A DNA stretch of 64,000 nt from VFMC01 sp040398525 (GCA_040398525.1 JBBATY010000009.1:1-64000); one strand, 5' to 3'. Counted from the stretch's first letter, positions 39,450-48,534 are shown. A program made the numbers and translations. Notes: generated by a model not told the origin, from the sequence alone.

Positions 39450-40199
39450 TCATACGTGCTCCACAGCTGCACGCAGTCGTCGCGCTGCGGCGACGACGAG
39501 CCCGCCGATCTCCTCGGGTGCCCGGGTGCCGGGGAAGCGATGGGCTGGTCCGTGCGAATGGATGGCTGCGATCACATCGCCACGCTCGTTGCGGATCGGT
39601 GCCGCCACCGAGTTGGCGCCGTCGGCAAATTCCTCATAGTTCCAGGCGTAGCCGGTCTCGCGGATCTCGGCGAGCCGCCTCCGGAGGGTGCCAGGGTCGG
39701 TGATCGTGCGGCTGGTGAAGGCCTGTAAGGGGCCCTTCAGGTAGGCCTCGACGAAGGCCGGCTCGGCCCATGCGAGGAAGACGAGGCCGGAGGGCACCGC
39801 ATGCATCACGATGCGCTCACCGGTCCAGTCGCGGACCTGGACCTGGTTGTCGGAGTCCGCCTGATCGACATAGTGCGCCATCCGTCCCTCGGGCACCGCC
39901 AGCCCAGCCGCCTCGCCGGTCTGACGGGCGAGCTCGACCAGGTGGGGGCGGGCGGCAGCCACCAGCGACCGTCCGGGCATGACGGCCGACGCGATCTCGA
40001 TCAGGCCGCTGCCGATGCGGTAGTTGCCTCCCGCAGCGATCTGTTCGACCACTCCGAGCTCCTCGAGGGTGGCGAGCAGTCGAGAAACGGTGCTTTTCGG
40101 CAGGTCGACTTGCTCGGCCAGCTGAGTGACACCAGCCGGACCGGCCGTCAGCGAGCGCAGCACGGCGAACGCTCGGTCGATCGACTGCACGGTGCTCAT
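39450..40199 (-). CDS. IclR family regulator
   Basis: A 249-residue IclR protein. N-terminal winged helix (residues 3-65: SIDRAFAVLRSL, VTQLAEQVDLPKSTVSRLLATLEELG) and the C-terminal GAF-like effector domain (residues 80-245, ending GDVIAAIHSHGP and IGGLVVAAARRL). The operator-like repeats just before its own start, and the same repeats before fhs and the corrinoid operon, make it the best candidate for the regulator joining these genes. On this strand TAGAGT (40209-40214) is nine bases before the ATG. Upstream of betA in the same direction. Confidence 0.9.
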   Translation of the reverse strand: MSTVQSIDRAFAVLRSLTAGPAGVTQLAEQVDLPKSTVSRLLATLEELGVVEQIAAGGNYRIGSGLIEIASAVMPGRSLVAAARPHLVELARQTGEAAGLAVPEGRMAHYVDQADSDNQVQVRDWTGERIVMHAVPSGLVFLAWAEPAFVEAYLKGPLQAFTSRTITDPGTLRRRLAEIRETGYAWNYEEFADGANSVAAPIRNERGDVIAAIHSHGPAHRFPGTRAPEEIGGLVVAAARRLRAAVEHV

Positions 40200-40204
40200 G
40201 GTCG

Positions 40205-40238
40205 TCCCACTCTACGGGACGCTGCCCGCACTGCGGAA
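40205..40238. promoter_or_regulatory. Tandem IclR-type operators overlapping the IclR promoter
   Basis: Two 15-base elements: TCCC-N7-GGGA (40205-40219) and GCCC-N7-GGAA (40224-40238), offset by 19 bases. The first covers the probable -10 of the iclR gene (TAGAGT on the minus strand), so binding would shut off the gene, the usual IclR autoregulation. These are weaker matches than the sites at 26841 and 42858. Confidence 0.45.
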
Positions 40239-40251
40239 CAGCGACCGCCGG

Positions 40252-41115
40252 TCAGGCCGGGAAGGCTCCTTGCATGCGAGCCGCAGCGAGGGTGTTCTCC
40301 ATCAGACACGCGATGGTCATCGGTCCGGTGCCGCCGGGCATCGGCGTGATCCATCCGGCGATCTCCTTCACGGCGTCGAAGTCGACGTCGCCCACCAGAC
40401 CTGCCTCGGTGCGGCTGATGCCCACGTCGATGACGGCAGCGCCCGGTTTCACGTGCTGAGCAGTGATCATGCGGGCCTGGCCAGCACAGGCGACGATGAT
40501 GTCGGCTGCGCTGCAGATCTCGATCATGTCGGCGGCGGGGGTGCGCGAGTGCGCAAGGGTGACCGTGGCATCGCAACCCTTGCGGCCGAGCAGCAGCACT
40601 TGCGGCAGTCCGGTGAGCGTGGAACGACCCACCACCACCGCACGCTTGCCGGCAGTGGGCACGTGGTAGCGCTCGAGGAGGCGCATGACGCCGAGGGGAG
40701 TGCAGCCGACGTGGCCCGACTGGCCGCGCACCAAACGGCCCATCGAGCGCTCGGTCAGACCATCGACGTCCTTCTCGAACGGGATCTGGTCGAGGACCAG
40801 CTCCATGTCGAGGCCGTCGGGCAGGGGGAACTGGCACAGGATGCCGTGCACGCTCGGATCAGCGGCCAATGCCGCAATGGTGTCGTTCACCTGTGCCTGG
40901 CTGGCCGTGGCCGGCAGGTCGGTGTGACGCGACTGGATGCCCGCCTCGCCAGCCTTCTTCTGCTTGGAGCGGATATAGCTCTGGCTCGGCTTGTCGTCGC
41001 CGACCAGCACCGTGGCCAGGCACACCGGCGGGTTGCCGGCGGCGTCGATGGTGGCGCGGATCTCGGCGAGAATGGTGTCGCGGACGACGTTGCCGTCGAT
41101 GACGATGGCCGTCAC
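40252..41115 (-). CDS. folD: Methylene-THF dehydrogenase / methenyl-THF cyclohydrolase
   Basis: A 287-residue bifunctional FolD. Catalytic Tyr/Lys in SYIRSKQKK, CQFPLPDGLD, the loop GCTPLGVMRLL (usually PCTPxG), the NADP motif VVVGRSTLTGLP and the end motif PMPGGTGPMT are all visible. It oxidises 5,10-methylene-THF to methenyl-THF and hydrolyses it to 10-formyl-THF. GTG start inside the end of fhs (GTGA overlap), so the two are translated together. It takes the C1 units released by the demethylases. Confidence 0.94.
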   Translation of the reverse strand: MTAIVIDGNVVRDTILAEIRATIDAAGNPPVCLATVLVGDDKPSQSYIRSKQKKAGEAGIQSRHTDLPATASQAQVNDTIAALAADPSVHGILCQFPLPDGLDMELVLDQIPFEKDVDGLTERSMGRLVRGQSGHVGCTPLGVMRLLERYHVPTAGKRAVVVGRSTLTGLPQVLLLGRKGCDATVTLAHSRTPAADMIEICSAADIIVACAGQARMITAQHVKPGAAVIDVGISRTEAGLVGDVDFDAVKEIAGWITPMPGGTGPMTIACLMENTLAAARMQGAFPA

Positions 41116-42809
41116 GACAGGCCCACGATCTCGCCGTGCTCGTCGAAGTCGATGATCGACGCGGCGGGTGCCGAGCCGAGGCCCGGCATCGTCGTCATAT
41201 CGCCGCAGATGGGGTAGACGAACCCGGCGCCCACGCTGGCGCGGGCCTCGCGCACGTTCACCGTGTGCCCCGTGGGGGCGCCCTTCAGCGAGGCATCGGC
41301 GCTGATCGACAGGTGGGTCTTGGCGATGCAGACCGGCAGGTTGCCGTAACCGTTGCGCTCGTAGCGGTCGAGTTGGGTGTTGGCGGCGGCCGAGTAGGTG
41401 ACCTTGGCGGCGCCGTAGATCTTGGTGGCAACCTTCTCGATCTTGGTCTTCAGGCTGTCGGTGTCGTCGTAGCAGAACTGGAAGTTGCTCGGCTCGTCGC
41501 AGGCTTCGACCACTGCCTGGGCCAGCTCGGTGGCGCCCTTGCCACCCTCGCTGAAGTGGGTGCACACGGCCACTCGTGCGCCCACGCTCTCGGCGATCTC
41601 GCGGATGGCCTGGTGCTCGCTGGCGTAGTCGCCCGGGAACGCGTTGATGGCGACGACCGGCGAGACGCCGTGCACCTTCACGTTCTCGATCTGCTTGATG
41701 AGGTTGGCCGCGCCCGCACGCACATCGTCGGGGTTCTCGGCCAGCAGGTCGGCGGGCAGCGGCTTGCCCGGCGTGATCTTGAACTTGCCGCTGTGGGCCT
41801 TGAGGGCGCGCACGGTGGCGACGAGCACGGCAGCGTCGGGCACCATGCCCGAGTTGCGGCACTTGATGTTGAAGAAGCGCTCGGCACCCATGTCGGCACC
41901 GAACCCTGCCTCGGTGATGAGGTAGTCGCCGCCGCGGATGCCGATGAGGTCGCCCACGATCGACGAGTTGCCGTGGGCGATGTTTCCGAACGGACCGGCG
42001 TGCACGATGACGGGAGTGTGCTCGAGGGTCTGCAGCAGGTTGGGCTTCAGCGCCTCGCGCATGATGACGGCCATGGAGCCGGCGGCCTTCAGTTGCTCGG
42101 CGGTGACCGGCTCGCCATCGGGGGTGTACCCCACGACGATGCGACCCATACGGGCACGCATGTCCTCGAGCGAGGTCGACAGGGCGAAGATCGCCATCAC
42201 CTCTGACGCGGCCGTGATGTCGAAGCCGGTCTGGCGGGTGACGCCGTCCATCTTGCCGCCGAGGCCGACGATGATGTTGCGCAGGCTGCGGTCGTTCACA
42301 TCGAGCACGCGGCGCCAGGTGATGTTGTGCAGGTCGAGGCCGAGCTCGTTGCCCTGGTGGAGGTGGTTGTCGACCATGGCCGACAGCAGGTTGTGCGCGG
42401 CGGTGACGGCGTGGAAGTCGCCGGTGAGGTGGAGGTTGAGCAACTCCATCGGGATGACCTGGCTGTAGCCGCCGCCGGCCGCGCCACCCTTGATGCCGAA
42501 GGTGGGGCCCATGCTGGGCTGGCGCAGGCTGATGACGGCGTTCTTGCCGATGTGCTTCATCGCTTGGCCGAGGCCGACCGTGGTGGTGGTCTTGCCCTCG
42601 CCGAGCGGGGTGGGGGTGATGGCCGTGACGACGACGTACTTGGCCTTCGGCCGGTCGCTCAGTTCGTCGATGGCCTCGAGGCGGATCTTGGCAAGTTCGT
42701 CGCCGTGGGCCTCGAGCAGGTGCGGGCCGATGCCCATCTGCGCAGCGATGTCGGTGAGCGGTGCCAGCGTTGCGGCGCGAGCAATGGCGAGATCGGACGG
42801 AAAGGACAT
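41112..42809 (-). CDS. fhs: Formate-tetrahydrofolate ligase
   Basis: A 565-residue formyl-THF synthetase: P-loop TPTPLGEGKTTTTVGLGQ, LRQPSMGPTFGIKGGAAGGG, and NAFPGDYASEHQAI. Normal length. With FolD it can run in reverse, releasing formate and making ATP from 10-formyl-THF, which suits demethylation of betaine; alternatively it loads formate for biosynthesis. The start MSFPSD is preferred, as it follows GGGGGTCC at proper distance. Its promoter region holds TATTCT as -10 and two IclR-type operators. Confidence 0.95.
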   Translation of the reverse strand: MSFPSDLAIARAATLAPLTDIAAQMGIGPHLLEAHGDELAKIRLEAIDELSDRPKAKYVVVTAITPTPLGEGKTTTTVGLGQAMKHIGKNAVISLRQPSMGPTFGIKGGAAGGGYSQVIPMELLNLHLTGDFHAVTAAHNLLSAMVDNHLHQGNELGLDLHNITWRRVLDVNDRSLRNIIVGLGGKMDGVTRQTGFDITAASEVMAIFALSTSLEDMRARMGRIVVGYTPDGEPVTAEQLKAAGSMAVIMREALKPNLLQTLEHTPVIVHAGPFGNIAHGNSSIVGDLIGIRGGDYLITEAGFGADMGAERFFNIKCRNSGMVPDAAVLVATVRALKAHSGKFKITPGKPLPADLLAENPDDVRAGAANLIKQIENVKVHGVSPVVAINAFPGDYASEHQAIREIAESVGARVAVCTHFSEGGKGATELAQAVVEACDEPSNFQFCYDDTDSLKTKIEKVATKIYGAAKVTYSAAANTQLDRYERNGYGNLPVCIAKTHLSISADASLKGAPTGHTVNVREARASVGAGFVYPICGDMTTMPGLGSAPAASIIDFDEHGEIVGLS

Positions 42810-42842
42810 GTGTGGACCCCCAGACATGGAACGTTCGTGCCG

Positions 42843-42890
42843 AGAATAGCGCACAGGTTCCGGATGATGGAACCCGTCCACGATGCGGAA
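42843..42890 (-). promoter_or_regulatory. fhs-folD promoter with tandem IclR-type operators
   Basis: On the minus strand TATTCT (42843-42848) is a good -10, about 35 bases before the fhs ATG. Upstream lie TTCCGGATGATGGAA (42858-42872, part of the perfect dyad GGTTCC-N7-GGAACC) and GTCCACGATGCGGAA (42876-42890), 18 bases apart, covering the -35 region. The second differs from the site at 26841 at one base only. Confidence 0.6.
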
Positions 42891-42940
42891 CATCCAGTGT
42901 TCACGTCAGCGACACCCGCCGATCGCCTGGAGGTACCGGT

Positions 42941-45004
42941 TCAGAGCAGGTGGCAGATTCGCAGCGCGTCGTAGATCGCAGCGTGGATGTTGCGGCCGGC
43001 CACGGCATCGCCGATGCGCAGCAGGCGATAGGCGCCCTCGGGCTGCCGCACAACGGCTTGGGGCCGCCCAACCCGCAGAGCGTCGTGGTCGACCTCGCCG
43101 AGGTTCACCGAGCCGGGAACGAGCTGGTGATACAGGTCATCGTTGGCGAGCACGCCGTGGTCGGCCACGACGGCGTCCACCTCCACAGTGCGCCGGTGGC
43201 TGCTGTGGTCGCTGCCGATCTCGGCCTGCAGCCGCCCGTCGCGTCGGCGCACGGCCACGACCCGCTGGTTCAGGCTGACGCGGGTGTCGGTCTCGTTGAA
43301 GGCTCGGGCGTAGGGCACAAGGTTCATGCCGCCCACGTCGATGCCCAGAGTGCGCTCGGGGGTGACGATCTCGAGGCGCACCCCAGAGCGGACGAGCATC
43401 TCGGCTGTGGTCATCGCCGAATGCGAGCCGTCGTCGTCGTAGAGCAGCACGTCGCCGCTGAGGCGAGCATCGCCACCCACAACGTCCCACGACGAGGTGA
43501 GCAGGTGAGCGCCTTCTTCGACGTGCGGCAGCTGGGGCAGGCCGCCGGTGGCGACGACAACCACGTCAGGCCCGAGCGAGGCAATGAGGTCGGCATCGGC
43601 GAAAGTGTCGTAGCGCACCTCCACACCCAGCCGGTCGAGCTCGGCCACCCGCCAGTCGACGATGCCCATCAAATCGCGGCGGCGAGGGTTGCGAGCAGCC
43701 AGATGCAGCTGTCCACCCGCCCACGGCATCGCCTCGAGCAGCACCACGTCGTGCCCGCGTTCGGCGCTCACCCGGGCTGCCTCGAGCCCGGCCGGCCCCG
43801 CACCCACCACGACCACCCGCTGTGCGCTGTCGGCGCGCTCGATGACATGCGGCATGGCCAGCTCGCGGCCGGTGGCCGCGTTGTGGATGCACAGGGCCTC
43901 GCCCGCCTGGTAGATGCGGTCGAGGCAATAGGTGGCACCGACGCAGGGGCGGATCGTGTGCTCGGCACCGATCTGGATCTTGCGCACCAGGTGCGGCTCG
44001 GCCATCTGGGCGCGGGTCATGCCGATGAGGTCGACGAGGCCCTCACGCACGGCGTGCCGTGCCGTGGCGACGTCGTCGACCTTCGCGGCGTGCAGCACCG
44101 CCACGTGCGGCGCCACCTCGGCGAGCAGGGCCTTCACCCGCCCGGTCACATCGAGGTGCGGCGCCGAGGCCATGCCGTGGATGGGGATCACCTCGGTGAG
44201 CGCTACTTCGTCGGCCACGTTGCCGCGGATGACGTTGACGAAGTCGATCAGCCCGTCGGCGCACACCCGGCGCAGCATCGCCAGCCCTGCCGGTTCGTCG
44301 AAGCCGTCGACACCGGCCTCGTGCAGTCGTTCGTCGACCGCCATGCGCAGCCCCAGCGGCACGTCGGGCCCGATGCGACGGCGTACGGCGTGCAGCACCT
44401 CGAGCGAGAAGCGCATCCGGTTCTCGACCGACCCTCCGTACAGGTCGGTGCGGCGGTTGGTGGCGGGCGACCAGAACTGGTCGAAGAGGTGCCCGTACGA
44501 CTCGATCTCGATGCCGTCCATGCCGCCGGCCACCATGCGCTCAGCAGCGTCGGCGTACTCGCCCACGATGCGGTCGATGTCCCACTGCTCGGCCTCTTTC
44601 GGGTGGTTGCGGTGGGCGGGTTCGCGCAGACGCGACGGTGCCACCACCGGCAGCCAGTCGTCCTGGCCCCATCCGGTGCGCCGCCCCAGATGGGTGATCT
44701 GGATCATCGCCACGGCACCGTGCTCGTGGATCTCGTCGGTCATGGCCCGCAGCCACGGCACGATGGCGTCGTTCCAGGCGTGGAGGTTGCCGAACGCGGG
44801 TGGGCTGTCGGGCGACACCACGGCCGAGCCGGCGGTCATCGTCATCGCCACACCGCCCTTGGCCTTCTCGACGTGATAGGCGCGGTACCGGTCCTTCGGC
44901 ATGCCGTCTTCGGAGTAGGCGGGTTCGTGCGCGGAGGAGAAGATGCGGTTGCGCAGCGTGAGGTGCTTCAGGGTGAACGGGGCGAGGAGCGGATCGTCGG
45001 CCAT
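42941..45004 (-). CDS. NADH:flavin oxidoreductase of the DgcA / trimethylamine dehydrogenase family
   Basis: A 687-residue protein: an FMN-binding TIM barrel (residues 1-340, Old Yellow Enzyme type: PFTLKHLTLRNRIF, IQITHLGRR), an Fe-S segment, and two FAD/NAD-like domains (VVVGAGPAGLEAARV, VVVVATGGLPQLP). Length equals that of Pseudomonas DgcA (dimethylglycine demethylation) and is near that of trimethylamine dehydrogenase. The cluster segment reads C354-VGA-TY-C360 with C372, so alanine stands where the second Cys of the C-x2-C-x2-C pattern is expected. Neighbours point to a dimethylglycine or methylated-amine substrate. No DgcB-like partner is next to it. Confidence 0.8.
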   Translation of the reverse strand: MADDPLLAPFTLKHLTLRNRIFSSAHEPAYSEDGMPKDRYRAYHVEKAKGGVAMTMTAGSAVVSPDSPPAFGNLHAWNDAIVPWLRAMTDEIHEHGAVAMIQITHLGRRTGWGQDDWLPVVAPSRLREPAHRNHPKEAEQWDIDRIVGEYADAAERMVAGGMDGIEIESYGHLFDQFWSPATNRRTDLYGGSVENRMRFSLEVLHAVRRRIGPDVPLGLRMAVDERLHEAGVDGFDEPAGLAMLRRVCADGLIDFVNVIRGNVADEVALTEVIPIHGMASAPHLDVTGRVKALLAEVAPHVAVLHAAKVDDVATARHAVREGLVDLIGMTRAQMAEPHLVRKIQIGAEHTIRPCVGATYCLDRIYQAGEALCIHNAATGRELAMPHVIERADSAQRVVVVGAGPAGLEAARVSAERGHDVVLLEAMPWAGGQLHLAARNPRRRDLMGIVDWRVAELDRLGVEVRYDTFADADLIASLGPDVVVVATGGLPQLPHVEEGAHLLTSSWDVVGGDARLSGDVLLYDDDGSHSAMTTAEMLVRSGVRLEIVTPERTLGIDVGGMNLVPYARAFNETDTRVSLNQRVVAVRRRDGRLQAEIGSDHSSHRRTVEVDAVVADHGVLANDDLYHQLVPGSVNLGEVDHDALRVGRPQAVVRQPEGAYRLLRIGDAVAGRNIHAAIYDALRICHLL

Positions 45005-45067
45005 GTTCAGTCGTCACCGTGTTCCGTCACCGGGTGTGCGTGTCGGTCGGGACCGCTTGCAGACATG

Positions 45068-46621
45068 TCAGTACCACTGGTCGGGCATCTCGGCCTTGCG
45101 GCGGGCGACGAACTCGCGCAGTTCGGCGTCGACGGCGTCGTCGATGGGCGGAGGCTCGTAGCGGGCGAGCGTCTCGGCGACGAGCGCAGCCGCACGCTCT
45201 TCGGATGTGTGAGAGCCGTTGTCGCGCCACTGTTCGAACGAATCGTTGTCGCTGAGCGCCGGCTCGAAGAACGCTGTTTCGTAGTGCCTCAGTGTGTGTT
45301 GTGCACCGAAGAAGTGCTTGCCGGGCCCGACCTCCGCAAAGGCGTCGAGCGCGAACTGGTCGTCGTCGAGCGGCACGCCCTTGAGGAATGTGTGCGCAGC
45401 TCCGCACAGGTCGAGGTCCATCATGAACTTCTCGTACCCCATCGCCAGGCCGCCTTCGAGCCAACCGGCGCTGTGCAGGATGAAGTTCGCGCCACACAGC
45501 AGTGCCGCCATCATGCTGACGGCCGATTCGGTCATCGCCTGGCCGTCAGGCACCTTCGACGAGGTGAAGGCGCCCGAGCACCGCAAGGGCAGGCCGACCC
45601 GACGTGCCAGCTGCCCGACCAGGAACGATCCGAGCGCCGGCTCGGGCGTGCCGAAGGTCGGGCTCCCGCTGCGCAGCGCCATCGACGACAGGAAGTTCCC
45701 GTAGATCACCGGCGAGCCCGGCCGCACCAGCTGCCCGAGGGCCACCCCGACCAGGGTCTCGGCATGGGCTTGGGCGACCGCGCCCGCTGTAGTGACCGGG
45801 CCCATCGCTCCACCGAGGATGAACGGCACCACGACCGGGGCTTGGTTCGCCCGGGCATACGTCTTCAATGCTCCAGTCATCGTCGCGTCCCACACGAGCG
45901 GTGAGTTGACATTGACATTGCCGAGGATCACGCATGAGCGATCGACGACATCGGCGCCGAAGGCGATGCGGGCCATCTCGATCGAGTCGGCCGCTCGCTC
46001 GGGTGCCGTGACCGATCCCATGAACGGCCGGTCGCTGAAGCGGAGGTGGGTGTAGACCATGTCGAGGTGGCGCTTGTTCACCGGGACATCGGTCGGCTCG
46101 CACACCGTCCCTCCCGAGTGGTGGAGCCACGGCGACGACTGCCCGAGCTTCACGAATCGTTCGAAATCGGCGATGGTGGCATAGCGGCGGCCACCGGGCA
46201 GGTCGCGAACGAAGGGCGAGCCGTACGCGGGGGAGAGGACCACGCTGTTGCCCCCGATCCGGACCGATCGGTCGGGGTTGCGCGCCAACTGCTCGAACTC
46301 ACGTGGGGCAGTGGCGCACAGCGCACGCACGTGCCCGGGGTCGAATCGCACGAGCGACCCGTCGACCGTCGCGCCTGCGGCACGGAACAGCTCGAGCGCC
46401 TCGTCGTCACCCCTGATCTCGATGCCGACGTCACGGAGGAGACGATCCGCGTGGGCCTCGATAGTGGCAAGTCCCTCTTCTCCGACGAGCTCGTACGGGG
46501 GGATCTCGCGCGTGATGTACGCAGTTCCCTGACGGCTCGCAGCGCCAGCGCGGGCCTGAGCCCGCCCGGCACGACCTCCTGCCCGACGTCGAGCCGGCAA
46601 TCCGTCGTCGGAGCTTCCCAT
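45068..46621 (-). CDS. MttB-family corrinoid methyltransferase, non-pyrrolysine, second copy
   Basis: A 517-residue paralogue of the MttB-like protein of the corrinoid operon, sharing PYELVGEEGLATIEAHAD, LHHSGGTVCEPTDVPVNKRH, FMGSVTAPERA and HSAGWLEGGLAMGYEKF. No in-frame amber codon, so no pyrrolysine. It has no corrinoid protein, RACE or THF methyltransferase beside it and must borrow those encoded near 22-27 kb. It probably serves a different methyl donor. GAGGGGGTC lies a few bases before the chosen ATG; an in-frame ATG at 46654 is less supported. Divergent from a binding-protein gene. Confidence 0.85.
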   Translation of the reverse strand: MGSSDDGLPARRRAGGRAGRAQARAGAASRQGTAYITREIPPYELVGEEGLATIEAHADRLLRDVGIEIRGDDEALELFRAAGATVDGSLVRFDPGHVRALCATAPREFEQLARNPDRSVRIGGNSVVLSPAYGSPFVRDLPGGRRYATIADFERFVKLGQSSPWLHHSGGTVCEPTDVPVNKRHLDMVYTHLRFSDRPFMGSVTAPERAADSIEMARIAFGADVVDRSCVILGNVNVNSPLVWDATMTGALKTYARANQAPVVVPFILGGAMGPVTTAGAVAQAHAETLVGVALGQLVRPGSPVIYGNFLSSMALRSGSPTFGTPEPALGSFLVGQLARRVGLPLRCSGAFTSSKVPDGQAMTESAVSMMAALLCGANFILHSAGWLEGGLAMGYEKFMMDLDLCGAAHTFLKGVPLDDDQFALDAFAEVGPGKHFFGAQHTLRHYETAFFEPALSDNDSFEQWRDNGSHTSEERAAALVAETLARYEPPPIDDAVDAELREFVARRKAEMPDQWY

Positions 46622-46697
46622 TGTCCAGACCCCCTCGACAGCAGACCGGATCATGCCTCGTCGGGCGGCGAGGGTATCACCCGGGCTTGCAGCATCG

Positions 46698-46726
46698 TTG
46701 ACCTGCTCCTGTGCTACAACTACGGT
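46698..46726 (+). promoter_or_regulatory. Sigma-70-type promoter of the first peptide-type ABC operon
   Basis: TTGACC (46698-46703) and TACGGT (46721-46726) separated by 17 bases, the best classical promoter in the window. The expected start near 46733 gives a 50-base leader containing the dyad CTCCGGG/CCCGGAG (46737-46743 and 46754-46760) and then a run of seven G at 46774-46780 as ribosome site. Confidence 0.6.
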
Positions 46727-46782
46727 CCTCTACGTGCTCCGGGACATCTGTGCCCCGGAGACCGATACACCCTGGGGGGGAC

Positions 46783-48510
46783 ATGAGTTCACAGTTCGAC
46801 AAGCTCCGTAGCGGGGTCGGCCCGCTGCAGGGCGAGGTCATCGACGCGTTTGCACAGGGCTCCATCTCACGCCGGTCCTTCTTGGTCCGCGGCAGCGTGG
46901 TGGGCCTGAGCGCAGCGTTCATGGGCTCGCTCGTGGCAGCGTGTGGTGGCGACGACAGCACCGCCACCGAGACCACTGCCGGTGGCGGCACCGAGACCAC
47001 CGCTGCTGGCGGCGGCACCGAGACCACCGCCGCGCCGGCACCTGGCGGCCTCCAGCCGGGCGGTGTCCTGCGCATCGCTGCGCAGCGCCCGGGCAGCCCG
47101 CTCGACCCGGTGGCCATGGACAACCTGGGTGCCTACACCCCGGTCGTCACGTGCTTCGAGTACCTCTGCGGCCCCGGCGAAGGCGCTGGGCTGGCACCGA
47201 TGCTCGCCGAGTCGTGGGAGCCCAACGCCGACGGCAGCGCCTGGACGTTCAACCTGCGCAAGGGCGTGAAGTGGCACGACGGCACCGACTTCACGTCGGC
47301 CGATGTGGTGGCCACCATGGAGCGGATGATCGAGGCCGGCAAGTTGTCGGCCTACATGGACCCGGGCGGCTGTGTCGCAGTCGACGACAGCACGGTCACC
47401 ATGAACCTGAAGGCCCCCGACGGCCAGTTCCCGTACAACGTCTGCCACTGGAACCCGCAGACCGTCATCACCCCGGCAGCGTTCGCCACCGGCACGACGC
47501 TCGACCAGGCGCCGAACGGCACCGGCGCGTTCAAGTTGGCGAAGTTCGACGTGGCCGTCGGTGCGACCTTCGAGGCCAACGCCGAGTACTGGGGCGGCAA
47601 GCCCACCCTCGACGGTCTCGAGTTCATCTTCAGCGACGACCTCGCCACCCAGGTGTCGGGTCTGCAGGGCGGCGCAGCTGACGCCATCGTGCAGTTCTCG
47701 GTCGTCGGCGGCGAGGCAATCCTGAACAGCTCCGACTTCGTCGTCCAGACGATCCGTGGCGCGGCCCACCGCCAGCTGTGGATGAATGTCCGCGAGGGTA
47801 CCTTCACCGATGTGAAGCTCCGTACGGCCATCGCGCTCGCAGTCGACCGCCAGGCGTGCATCGACATCGTCCTCCAGGGCAAGGGTGACCTCGGCAACGA
47901 CCACCCGATCGCCCCGGTGTACGAGTTCTGGGACTCGAGCCAGCCCCAGCGTGAGCGCGACGTCGATCAGGCCAAGGCGCTGCTCGATGAGACCGGCAAC
48001 GCCGGAATGGCGATCACCATGCATGTGCCGAAGCTGCAGGAGATCCCGCAGCTGGCCGAGCTGCTCCAGAGCCAGCTCAAGGAAGTCGGCATGGACGTCA
48101 CGCTGAACGTCGAGAGCACCGACACCTTCTACGACCGCTGGTGCAAGGTGTACGACTCGACCAACGAGCCGGCCGGCTGCGACGGCGGCGAGGAGTTCGG
48201 CATCGTCGACTACGGCAACCGCGGTGTGCCCGACGTGTACCTGGTCAAGGCCTACGCGACCGGCGAGTGGAACTCGGCGCACTACAACAGCGCCGAATTC
48301 AACACCGCTGTCGCCGACTACCAGGCGGCGCTCACGCTCGAGGATCGCAAGGAGCCGGTGTCGCGGATCCAGTCGATCGCCAACGCCGACGTGCCGTACG
48401 TGATCCCGTACTTCTACAACTCGCTGTACGCCACGACCAACAAGGTGACGGGCATCGTCGCCACCGGCCTCGGCCACTTCTACTGCGACAAGGCCGGGTT
48501 CACGGCCTGA
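46783..48510 (+). CDS. Peptide/opine-type ABC transporter substrate-binding lipoprotein, Tat-exported
   Basis: A 575-residue SBP family 5 (DppA/OppA) protein. N-terminus: SRRSFLVRG, a twin-arginine motif (R30-R31), a hydrophobic helix and lipobox LVAACGG (C54); then a Gly/Thr/Glu linker with repeated GGGTETTA, then the binding domain (LRIAAQRPGSPLDPV, LAESWEPNADGSAWTFNLRKGVKWHDG). Tat export implies folding before export. Ligands of this family include peptides, opines and other amines; with its neighbours a methylated amino acid is possible. A strong terminator separates it from the permease genes. Confidence 0.87.
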   Translation: MSSQFDKLRSGVGPLQGEVIDAFAQGSISRRSFLVRGSVVGLSAAFMGSLVAACGGDDSTATETTAGGGTETTAAGGGTETTAAPAPGGLQPGGVLRIAAQRPGSPLDPVAMDNLGAYTPVVTCFEYLCGPGEGAGLAPMLAESWEPNADGSAWTFNLRKGVKWHDGTDFTSADVVATMERMIEAGKLSAYMDPGGCVAVDDSTVTMNLKAPDGQFPYNVCHWNPQTVITPAAFATGTTLDQAPNGTGAFKLAKFDVAVGATFEANAEYWGGKPTLDGLEFIFSDDLATQVSGLQGGAADAIVQFSVVGGEAILNSSDFVVQTIRGAAHRQLWMNVREGTFTDVKLRTAIALAVDRQACIDIVLQGKGDLGNDHPIAPVYEFWDSSQPQRERDVDQAKALLDETGNAGMAITMHVPKLQEIPQLAELLQSQLKEVGMDVTLNVESTDTFYDRWCKVYDSTNEPAGCDGGEEFGIVDYGNRGVPDVYLVKAYATGEWNSAHYNSAEFNTAVADYQAALTLEDRKEPVSRIQSIANADVPYVIPYFYNSLYATTNKVTGIVATGLGHFYCDKAGFTA

Positions 48511-48534
48511 TCTGCAGTAGCAGCCTTCGGATGG

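Noticed and set aside
46737..46760. The CTCCGGG/CCCGGAG dyad in the leader of the first ABC operon as an IclR operator
   Set aside because: Its arm sequence and spacing (10) differ from the TTCC-N7-GGAA sites; it is more likely an mRNA leader hairpin.
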